Shown here in pieces: positions 1 to 5,142 of a stretch of DNA of 5,142 nucleotides. Every line of letters starts with the position of its first letter. The first letter of the stretch is position 1. A model generated the notes under the pieces. That model was not told where the DNA came from. It saw only the letters and a program-made list of their open reading frames with translations, and did not search any database. The translations under genes and the position numbers were made by a program. The DNA is from Nanobdellota archaeon (lineage in GTDB: Archaea > Nanobdellota > Nanobdellia > Woesearchaeales > UBA12501): assembly GCA_018812465.1 (NCBI GenBank), contig JAHJCS010000192.1:1-5142 (forward strand). The letters are read 5' to 3'.

Positions 1-2
1 CA

Positions 3-173
3 AAAGCAGTTCATAATATGGGGAATGTCAAAGATAGCTCTCCCTTAGAGATATTCAATTCAGATAAATTCAACAATATAAGAAAATTGCATTCAGAAGG
101 CAATAAAACAAAGATAGATATGTGCAAGAACTGCACTGTGCTGTACAGTGAAAATAAACAGAGGAGATATTGA
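3..173 (+). CDS. Radical SAM/SPASM protein, C-terminal fragment (cut by window edge)
   Basis: This is the last 56 codons of a gene that begins left of the window; it is open from the first complete codon at base 3 to the TGA at 171-173. The residues are the tail of a SPASM-type domain, with a GNV element followed by a CxxC pair (Cys-Lys-Asn-Cys) and a conserved TVLYSE stretch. Over 48 aligned residues (bases 12-155 against 905-1048) I count 30 identities with the next gene, so the two are tandem paralogues. The final A of its stop codon is the first base of the next ATG (TGATG), which implies co-transcription and translational coupling. The radical SAM core itself is outside the window, so enzyme activity is inferred from the paralogue only. 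Confidence 0.85.
   Translation, partial: KAVHNMGNVKDSSPLEIFNSDKFNNIRKLHSEGNKTKIDMCKNCTVLYSENKQRRY
161..167 (+). promoter_or_regulatory. Shine-Dalgarno site deciding the start of the second radical SAM gene
   Basis: GAGGAGA sits 5 bases before the ATG at 173, inside the last codons of the upstream gene. This spacing favours the ATG at 173 over the adjacent in-frame TTG at 170. The site supports SD-led reinitiation at the TGATG junction. Confidence 0.65.
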
Positions 174-1072
174 TGGAGATACCAAAAAGACTTACAATAG
201 AAACAATATTTGGATGTAATGCAAGCTGCTCAATGTGTGTGATAAACACCCCTACAAAAAGGAAGAAAGGGGTAATGCCTCTTGAGATGTCAAATAAGAT
301 AATGGATGAACTTGCAATTTATACTGATAAAATCAAGATGCTTGATCTATTTGGTCTTGGAGAACCACTTCTTGATCCTCATATATTTGAAAGAATTAGG
401 TATGCAAAGCAGAAAGGATTCCAAAGCATTGCAATAAGCACAAATGCTGATTTATTGGATGAGGAAAAACAGAAAAAACTGCTTGATTCTGGAATAGATG
501 CAGTATTGTTCAGCATTGATGGAGTCAAAAAAGAGACTCATGAAAACATTAGAAAAGGAGTTACATTTGAAAAAGTTGTAGAAAATGTAAAAAGCATAAT
601 CAAAATGAGAGATAAGATGGGATATAACACAAGATTTATTGTCAGATTCATAAAGCAGGAGAACAACAAAGACCAATGGGAAGCTTACAAAACATTCTGG
701 AAGCCTCTTCTTACCAAAGACAAAGACCTGATGATAATCTATGATATGCATACCTGGGGCGGAGAGATATCGACTAAAGACTCTCTTTTGAATAAAGAAA
801 AAGATCCTGAGATTGAAAAAAAACCATGTCATCATCTGCAGAACCTGATAATACTTTCGGATGGTTCTGTTCCATTATGCAGCGAGGACTTCCTGCATGC
901 AAGACATAATTTTGGAAATGTAAAAGATCAGCCTGCTCTTGAGATATTTAATTGTCCTAAATTCAAAGCAATTAGGGAAAAACATAATGAGGGTAATAAA
1001 AATACAATGATTCCCTGCAAAGAATGCACAGTACTCTACAGCGAGAAAACAAGAAAAGATGAAAAAATCTGA
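173..1072 (+). CDS. Radical SAM enzyme with C-terminal SPASM-type domain
   Basis: A 299-residue radical SAM enzyme, expected to use a [4Fe-4S] cluster to split S-adenosylmethionine and start radical chemistry. The CX3CX2C cluster motif is Cys15, Cys19 and Cys22. A Gly-Glu-Pro motif (about residues 63-65) follows in the usual SAM-binding position. The C-terminal part (about 215-290) has Cys219, a Gly eleven residues on, then Cys236, and a CxxC pair at Cys282/Cys285. This matches the start and end of a SPASM domain but lacks the CX5CX3C segment, so one auxiliary cluster rather than two is likely. Cys260 is Ser in the upstream paralogue and is probably not a ligand. The ATG is chosen for its SD site and the 1-base overlap with the upstream stop; TTG at 170 is the alternative. 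It overlaps the next gene, a glycosyltransferase, by 14 bases. By context it probably modifies a sugar or other glycan precursor; the substrate cannot be read from the sequence. A peptide-modifying role is possible, but no precursor peptide is visible. Confidence 0.9.
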   Translation: MEIPKRLTIETIFGCNASCSMCVINTPTKRKKGVMPLEMSNKIMDELAIYTDKIKMLDLFGLGEPLLDPHIFERIRYAKQKGFQSIAISTNADLLDEEKQKKLLDSGIDAVLFSIDGVKKETHENIRKGVTFEKVVENVKSIIKMRDKMGYNTRFIVRFIKQENNKDQWEAYKTFWKPLLTKDKDLMIIYDMHTWGGEISTKDSLLNKEKDPEIEKKPCHHLQNLIILSDGSVPLCSEDFLHARHNFGNVKDQPALEIFNCPKFKAIREKHNEGNKNTMIPCKECTVLYSEKTRKDEKI

Positions 1073-2069
1073 TTATACCCTGATAGTGCCTACATATAAC
1101 CGGCCGGATTATCTAGAGAGGGTCTTAAGCTACTTTCAGAAAAAGGGTGTTGAGTCTAGGATAATAATTGCTGATTCAAGTTTACCCAGATACAAAAAGA
1201 GGAATGAAGAGGTTATCAAAAAGATTGGGATTCATGTGGACTATCTAGGAGACTTTGATTACAAAATACATCCACATAGGAAATTAGCTTTTACAATCAA
1301 CAAGGTTAAAACAAAATATTGTGTTATGTGTGCAGATGATGACTTTATTGTACCTAAAACAATAGAGAAATCAATAAGATTTCTTGATAAAAATCCTGAT
1401 TATACATGTTGTCATGGAAGATATGTGCTTTTTGATATCAATGAAGATAGATGTTCATGGAATGATCTATATCCCTCTGAATCTATTATTTCTTCTGATC
1501 CTAAGATTAGACTAAAAACACATATCAAATACTATTGTCCAACTTACTATGCTGTTTTCAGAACAGAATTTATCAATAGGATATTCAAGGAAAGTACACA
1601 TTATATAAATCAAGGGCTTCTTGGAGAGATTTTACCTTCTATGTTAACTGTTGTTTATGGAAAGATAAAACGCTTACCATTGCTTTATTGTGCAAGAGAC
1701 TTAAATGCCGCCCCTAAAACAGCCGGTAAAAAGTTTTATTATGATATTGTAGATTTGAAAGAAAAAGGATTCTTTAAGAAGATTTATTCTTCATTCCATA
1801 CTTGTCTTGCCAAACATCTTTCAAAGCAAGGTATAAATGATGCAGAAAAGATTGCAGATGATGTCTTTGAACAATATTATAAAGTTAATTTCTCTCATAA
1901 TATTCCATATAAAATCAAAAGAATCTTGGACAGGCTTCCTCTGCCAGAATTGATATACAATTTAATCAGAGGCATTTACAGGAAGTTATTTTCCAAAGGA
2001 GCCAAACATGATTATGGTTCAGATATGGAAGATATCAGGATTCATGTAACAAAACACCCCTGTAAATGA
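1059..2069 (+). CDS. Family-2-like (GT-A fold) glycosyltransferase
   Basis: A 336-residue cytoplasmic glycosyltransferase that should transfer a sugar from a nucleotide-activated donor. The N-terminus is a typical GT-A first strand and loop (TLIVPTYNRPDYL, residues 7-19), followed by IIIADSS (35-41). An ADDDF motif (residues 92-96; Asp93-95) is the expected metal/nucleotide-sugar site. A GLLGE segment near residues 186-190 may supply the catalytic acid. The style, including the HGRY segment at 119-122, recalls the group databases call TIGR00180 family glycosyltransferases; this is from memory. There is no transmembrane segment; a basic amphipathic stretch (about 280-314) could support membrane association. 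The ATG at 1059 is needed to keep the first GT-A strand. It has no good SD and overlaps the upstream gene by 14 bases, so translation is probably coupled. The gene is clearly more AT-rich than nop5 downstream. Acceptor and linkage are unknown. Confidence 0.88.
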   Translation: MKKSDYTLIVPTYNRPDYLERVLSYFQKKGVESRIIIADSSLPRYKKRNEEVIKKIGIHVDYLGDFDYKIHPHRKLAFTINKVKTKYCVMCADDDFIVPKTIEKSIRFLDKNPDYTCCHGRYVLFDINEDRCSWNDLYPSESIISSDPKIRLKTHIKYYCPTYYAVFRTEFINRIFKESTHYINQGLLGEILPSMLTVVYGKIKRLPLLYCARDLNAAPKTAGKKFYYDIVDLKEKGFFKKIYSSFHTCLAKHLSKQGINDAEKIADDVFEQYYKVNFSHNIPYKIKRILDRLPLPELIYNLIRGIYRKLFSKGAKHDYGSDMEDIRIHVTKHPCK

Positions 2070-2075
2070 ACAATA

Positions 2076-2084
2076 TTTATAAAT
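2076..2084 (+). promoter_or_regulatory. TATA box of the nop5-fibrillarin operon (leaderless type)
   Basis: TTTATAAAT lies in the 35-base gap between the glycosyltransferase stop and the nop5 ATG, with a purine-containing stretch just upstream (GAACAATA) where a BRE would sit. The box centre is about 25 bases before the ATG at 2105, close to the usual archaeal TATA-to-start-site distance. Transcription should therefore begin at or within a base or two of the ATG. No Shine-Dalgarno sequence is present before this ATG, in keeping with a leaderless mRNA. Confidence 0.75.
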
Positions 2085-2104
2085 AGGCTTATTGTTGAAA
2101 TATT

Positions 2105-3154
2105 ATGGCCCAACTTTATATATACTCTAATTCAGCAGGAACCTTTGTGTTCAACCAGAACTTCTTTCTGATAGACCACATCCTGTTCAGCGACAGGGAG
2201 ATTGTCCAGAACTGCCTTCTGCTTGAGAAAGGAGATGTTATTGAGCCAGAGAAGAAGATGCTTAACAAGCACAAGAAAGGCCAGTTTGTGGTTGTAGGCA
2301 TTAAGAATGATTCTAAGCTCAATACTGATGCTGACCTGGAAAAGCTCTCAAGGATCACTGCTGCGCTGAGAAAAGAAGGCATGCTTGAGAATATCAAGCA
2401 TGCTGACACAGTGATCACAAGATACAAGATAAGTGTCTCTGTGAATGAGGACACATTCATTGTGCAGGCTGTGAACCATATCAAGGAGCTTGAGAAGATA
2501 ACAAACACAATCGCAAAGAGGCTGCGTGAGTGGTACTCTTATTATCTTCCTGAATTCTCTGAGTCAATACAGGACCATGAGAAATTCTCAGATATAATCT
2601 CAAGGAAAAGCAAGGACCAGCTGTTAAAGGAGCTTAGGCTGAAAAAAGATGAGAGCATGGGTGCTGAGTTCAGGAAAAAGGACCTTGAGCCAATGATTGA
2701 TGCTGCCAAAGAGCTTAATCTGATTTACAAGCTAAAAGAGAGGCAGAAGAAATATCTTGACAGATTAATGGAAACATACTGCCCTAATATCACTGCTGTA
2801 GCAGGCCCTGTCATAGGAGCAAAGCTTCTTGCCCAGGCAGGAAGCCTAAAGAGGCTCTCTGAATTCCCTGCATCAACTGTGCAGGTTCTTGGTGCAGAAG
2901 AGGCGTTCTTCAGGCACATGACAACAGGATCAAGACCGCCTAAGCACGGCTATATCCATGAGCATCCATTCATTGCCCAGGCTGACAAGAGTAGCAAGGG
3001 AAGGATTGCAAGAGTGCTTGCAGACAAACTGTCAATAGCAGCAAAGGTTGATTATTTCAAGGGAGAGTTTGTCGGTGATAAACTAAGGAAGCAGGTTGAG
3101 GCAAAGCTTAAGACTCAGGGAAGGAGAAAGAAAGATGAGACTGAGAGAATATAA
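2105..3154 (+). CDS. nop5: Nop5 (Nop56/58-like), C/D-box sRNP core protein
   Basis: A 349-residue scaffold protein of the archaeal C/D-box sRNP. It bridges fibrillarin (through its N-terminal domain), itself (through the coiled coil) and the L7Ae-bound guide RNA (through the Nop domain). The N-terminal domain spans about 1-115. The coiled-coil/NOSIC region (about 118-220) contains the family signature LREWYSYYLPE (140-150) and a highly charged helical segment. The Nop domain (about 226-320) carries AGPVIGAKLL (233-242), GAEEAFFRHM (263-272), PKHGYI (279-284) and a KGRIAR...KLSIAAKVDYF block (298-318). The last about 20 residues are basic (GRRKK) without the long Lys/Glu tail of eukaryotic homologues. 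It is slightly shorter than many archaeal Nop5 proteins but complete. Translation starts at ATG 2105 from a probable leaderless transcript. Its 3' end overlaps the fibrillarin gene by 20 bases, matching the common archaeal nop5-fibrillarin pairing. Confidence 0.96.
   Translation: MAQLYIYSNSAGTFVFNQNFFLIDHILFSDREIVQNCLLLEKGDVIEPEKKMLNKHKKGQFVVVGIKNDSKLNTDADLEKLSRITAALRKEGMLENIKHADTVITRYKISVSVNEDTFIVQAVNHIKELEKITNTIAKRLREWYSYYLPEFSESIQDHEKFSDIISRKSKDQLLKELRLKKDESMGAEFRKKDLEPMIDAAKELNLIYKLKERQKKYLDRLMETYCPNITAVAGPVIGAKLLAQAGSLKRLSEFPASTVQVLGAEEAFFRHMTTGSRPPKHGYIHEHPFIAQADKSSKGRIARVLADKLSIAAKVDYFKGEFVGDKLRKQVEAKLKTQGRRKKDETERI
3123..3126 (+). promoter_or_regulatory. Shine-Dalgarno site deciding the fibrillarin start
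   Basis: GGAG within AAGGAGAAAG lies 8 bases before the ATG at 3135, inside the nop5 coding region. It supports that ATG rather than the upstream in-frame TTG at 3096, which would add 13 basic, low-complexity residues and a 59-base overlap with nop5. Confidence 0.6.
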
Positions 3155-3800
3155 GTTCAAAGGCATCTTCACAGACGGAAAGAGACTTTTCACTAAATCC
3201 ATTGCTCCAAGAAAGAAGCATTTTGATGAGAGAATTCTTAGGGATGGAAAGGATGAATTCAGGCAGTGGGAACCCCGTAAGTCAAAGCTTGCTGCTGCAA
3301 TGATGAGAGGAGTAAAAGAGATTGGGGTAGCACCTGGAATGACTGTTCTTTATCTTGGAGCATCACATGGTTACACACCAAGCTTCATGAGTGATCTTAT
3401 CGGAGAGCATGGTTTCATGTTCGCGCTTGACTTTGCTCCGAGGGTTGTGAGGGATCTTGTGTTTGTCTCAGAACACAGGAAGAATATTGCTCCGATAATG
3501 GCTGATGCGAACCATCCTGAATTATACTTCCATGAGGTAACTGATGTGGACTATGTCTATCAGGACATTGCACAGAAAAACCAGGCAGAGATATTCCTCA
3601 AGAACATAAAGATGTTCCTCAAGCAGGAAGGCCTGGCATTCCTAGCTGTGAAATCAAGGAGTATTGACATATCAAAGAAGCCGAGGATTGTGTTCGAGGA
3701 AGTAAGAAAGCTTCTTGAGAAAGAGGTTGAAATACTTGATTATAGAGATATAGAACCTTTTGAGAAAGATCACTGTGTGTTTGTGTGCAGAAAAAGATGA
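3135..3800 (+). CDS. flpA: Fibrillarin-like rRNA/tRNA 2'-O-methyltransferase
   Basis: A 221-residue SAM-dependent methyltransferase, the catalytic subunit of the C/D-box sRNP, which methylates ribose 2'-OH at sites picked by guide RNAs. Length is normal for archaeal fibrillarin. The family landmarks are in order: RKSKLAAA (48-55), SAM motif I YLGASHGYTPSF (73-84), ALDFAPR (97-103), MADANHP (122-128), VYQDIAQKNQAEI (141-153), AVKSRSID (171-178) and EPFEKDHCVFV (207-217). By alignment from memory with other archaeal fibrillarins, the catalytic residues should be Lys51, Asp144 and Lys173, all present. Motif I is unusual: archaeal homologues such as the Methanocaldococcus one read GASAGTTPSH, so Ala, Thr and His are replaced by His78, Tyr80 and Phe84. 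The start is set by the ATG at 3135 with its own SD; the 20-base overlap with nop5 implies coupled synthesis of the two partners. Confidence 0.95.
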   Translation: MRLREYKFKGIFTDGKRLFTKSIAPRKKHFDERILRDGKDEFRQWEPRKSKLAAAMMRGVKEIGVAPGMTVLYLGASHGYTPSFMSDLIGEHGFMFALDFAPRVVRDLVFVSEHRKNIAPIMADANHPELYFHEVTDVDYVYQDIAQKNQAEIFLKNIKMFLKQEGLAFLAVKSRSIDISKKPRIVFEEVRKLLEKEVEILDYRDIEPFEKDHCVFVCRKR

Positions 3801-3811
3801 ATCATTATATG

Positions 3812-3817
3812 AAAAAA
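3812..3817 (-). terminator. Possible U-tract terminator of the minus-strand gene
   Basis: In the 41-base convergent gap, the minus strand has a run of six T about 25 bases after the stop codon of the minus-strand gene. Archaeal transcription commonly ends at short U-tracts without a hairpin, and no convincing hairpin precedes it. No comparable T-run on the plus strand follows the fibrillarin stop, so that transcript may read into the opposing gene. Confidence 0.3.
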
Positions 3818-3841
3818 CTTCTGGACAGCTGAGTGTATAGC

Positions 3842-5062
3842 TTACAATAATTTTACAATATTAGGCCATGCTTCTCTGGCTACCTCAAGCTCATGGGCAT
3901 GAAGCTTTGATTTAGCATCATACTCATCAAGTGTGGGGGCCATTTTATTGAAGTCTCCCCAGAAGAGCTGATTGCTTATATCATTGCCTATGGCGTCAAG
4001 AGGTTCTCTCATCCTATGGATTCTTTCTTCATACTCAGACTCACTATGAGAAGTAAGCCTGATAAGAAGAGGGGCATACCTCAACCACCCTATGCATGCC
4101 TTGCAGAATCGGTCTATGGTTCCACAAGTCACTTTTATTGCTTCAATCTCTTCAGGATACTGCCCTGAGGTTATTCCAGAATATTTCTGGAATGGATCAT
4201 GGAATGTATACACTGGAATCTTCAATGCAGAGATATCCCTTATCTGCATGCCTAGGATAGCATCTTCTCCTCTTGCTCCTGGAGGGTTATAATATGGGGG
4301 TATCCTGCTGTTCCTTATTGATTCAGAATTAAGGGTTATGTTCCCTCCGCTCAATCCTCTGACCCCATTGATCTCTGGAATCTCGTAAGGAGATGAGAGG
4401 GAGAATGCAGGATCAGCATATTTCACGCTTTCTTGTGTATTCAAGAAAGTCCTTTCATTTATCACCTCATTGCCTACTGAAAGCATAAGACCCAGATTCT
4501 TTCTGACCTGCTCTTCCAGATTAGCATCAAGATCAGAGGGTATGGGAGAGAAATAGCCAGTATGGGCTCCTTGAGTTATATCAGCTGAGACATTATGTCT
4601 AAGATGAACTCCTAATACATCCTGACTGACCCATTCCAGCTTTCCATTCTTGAAAGGTGCAACAAAATATTCATCATCATCAAGAAAAGTTATATGTTCT
4701 GCTCTGTTTGAGAGTGCAGATATTATAGCTCGGTTCTTTTGGGAGCAGTATCCTCTTGGCTTCAGAAGCACATCAAAAGCTTCTTCTGTGACGCCTGGAA
4801 TATCTTTCAGTAATGAGAAATCAAGGTGGCTTTCAGGACCTAAATAGGTCACTGAACTGAAATCATGGCTTGTTTCTTCAGGAATCCTGAAATCAGATGG
4901 CCTAAGACCATAGAATGTCGGGTCATAGGAGATTATCAGGTGAGGATTGTATGAATCAAGATGACCATTTGCCCTTAGATTTCCAGCAAGCATAGAGACT
5001 ACATCTTTCACAAATCTTCTTCCAGAAGGAAACACTATTGCAATGTCTTTTTTATTGGTCAT
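3842..5062 (-). CDS. Putative GT-A-type glycosyltransferase, family not recognised
   Basis: A 406-residue protein without signal peptide or clear membrane helix. It has the layout of a GT-A glycosyltransferase: an opening strand DIAIVFPSGR (6-15), a conserved-looking RGYCSQKNRAI segment (103-113) like the loop before the donor site, and THE metal/nucleotide-sugar motif FLDDDEYF (126-133; Asp128-130). After it come GLSGGN (236-241), an RGED motif (264-267) in the position of the catalytic-base loop, and a His-Asp pair (288-289) that could complete metal binding. The C-terminal 100 residues are helical and charged, with two Cys near 313-323. I cannot assign a named family, donor or acceptor; a glycan-assembly role is inferred. 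It converges on the fibrillarin gene, leaving a 41-base gap. Its composition (27 of 60 GC at 4321-4380) resembles nop5-fibrillarin, not the plus-strand glycosyltransferase. The ATG at 5062 is the first start after an in-frame stop and is close to its TATA box. Confidence 0.7.
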   Translation of the reverse strand: MTNKKDIAIVFPSGRRFVKDVVSMLAGNLRANGHLDSYNPHLIISYDPTFYGLRPSDFRIPEETSHDFSSVTYLGPESHLDFSLLKDIPGVTEEAFDVLLKPRGYCSQKNRAIISALSNRAEHITFLDDDEYFVAPFKNGKLEWVSQDVLGVHLRHNVSADITQGAHTGYFSPIPSDLDANLEEQVRKNLGLMLSVGNEVINERTFLNTQESVKYADPAFSLSSPYEIPEINGVRGLSGGNITLNSESIRNSRIPPYYNPPGARGEDAILGMQIRDISALKIPVYTFHDPFQKYSGITSGQYPEEIEAIKVTCGTIDRFCKACIGWLRYAPLLIRLTSHSESEYEERIHRMREPLDAIGNDISNQLFWGDFNKMAPTLDEYDAKSKLHAHELEVAREAWPNIVKLL

Positions 5063-5091
5063 CTTATCTAATATGACCCATTAAAGGAAAG

Positions 5092-5099
5092 ATTTATAA
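5092..5099 (-). promoter_or_regulatory. TATA box of the minus-strand glycosyltransferase-like gene
   Basis: Read on the minus strand the element is TTATAAAT, with its centre about 34 bases before the ATG at 5062. With the usual 25-27 base spacing, the transcript would start at purines near 5067-5069, giving a leader of only about 5-8 bases. There is no SD sequence in that leader, so initiation would be leaderless-like. The rest of 5063-5142 is very AT-rich; beyond this element I see no further feature I can support. Confidence 0.6.
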
Positions 5100-5142
5100 T
5101 ATAATCTAAGCTATTATTTGTTAAAACATAATATTTTTAAAC

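Noticed and set aside
452..835. 127-codon open frame on the minus strand inside the radical SAM gene.
   Set aside because: It is rich in Phe/Ile/Tyr because it is antisense to AT-rich coding sequence, has no family motifs, and lies wholly opposite a clear gene.
2116..2508. 130-codon open frame on the minus strand inside nop5.
   Set aside because: It is antisense to a strongly conserved gene, rich in Ser/Phe/Leu as antisense frames tend to be, and has no promoter or RBS evidence.
3096..3134. N-terminal extension of fibrillarin from a TTG start at 3096.
   Set aside because: The added 13 residues are not family-like, and the ATG at 3135 has a well-spaced SD and gives a normal-length protein.
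3794..3832. C/D-box guide RNA candidate after the fibrillarin stop: AAGATGA (C-like) and CTGA (D-like) 39 bases apart.
   Set aside because: The C box has a mismatch, no convincing internal C'/D' pair is present, and the C-like box is made of the last fibrillarin codons. These short motifs are expected by chance.
3809..3832. Seven-codon plus-strand ORF in the convergent gap.
   Set aside because: It is too short, with no RBS and no sign of conservation that can be judged here.
5064..5081. Five-codon upstream ORF on the minus strand ending one base before the minus-gene ATG.
   Set aside because: The likely transcript start (about 5067-5069) lies inside it, so its ATG would not be in the mRNA.
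5125..5142. A/T-rich stretch at the right edge that could be a TATA box for a divergent gene or a second upstream promoter.
   Set aside because: The composition is low-complexity AT, and no downstream gene is visible to test the spacing.

Overview
The window is archaeal. It carries an adjacent pair of genes for Nop5 and fibrillarin, the two protein partners of the archaeal C/D-box RNA-guided 2'-O-methyltransferase. It also has archaeal TATA elements about 25-35 bases upstream of two start codons. The AT-rich sequence, compact spacing and divergent core proteins would fit a DPANN-type or similar uncultivated lineage, but nothing here fixes the taxon.

Layout. (1) Bases 1-2069, plus strand, form a tightly packed operon fragment. 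It holds the 3' end of a radical SAM/SPASM gene, then a complete paralogue of it (173-1072), then a family-2-like glycosyltransferase (1059-2069). All junctions overlap. This looks like part of a surface-glycan or glycoconjugate locus that continues off the left edge. (2) Bases 2070-2104 are a short gap with a strong TATA box placed for a leaderless transcript. (3) Bases 2105-3800 hold nop5 and the fibrillarin gene, overlapping by 20 bases, with the second gene served by its own Shine-Dalgarno sequence. (4) Bases 3801-3841 are a short convergent gap. (5) Bases 3842-5062, minus strand, encode a 406-residue protein with GT-A glycosyltransferase hallmarks (a DDD motif and a later RGED motif) that I cannot place in a named family. 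Its promoter lies in the last 80 bases of the window.

How they work together. Nop5 and fibrillarin should assemble with L7Ae and C/D guide RNAs (neither seen here) to methylate rRNA or tRNA. The radical SAM enzymes and the plus-strand glycosyltransferase probably act in one glycan pathway, with the radical SAM enzymes modifying a sugar or related precursor; that role is inferred from gene order and cofactor motifs only. The minus-strand glycosyltransferase-like gene has its own promoter and may or may not belong to the same pathway. Base composition differs sharply between the plus-strand glycosyltransferase (about 30% GC in rows counted by hand) and the genes to its right (about 45-50%). This suggests that the left part is a more mobile or fast-changing segment beside a housekeeping operon.

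I found no RNA gene, CRISPR array, insertion sequence or clearly new system. No stretch over 300 bases lacks a gene.
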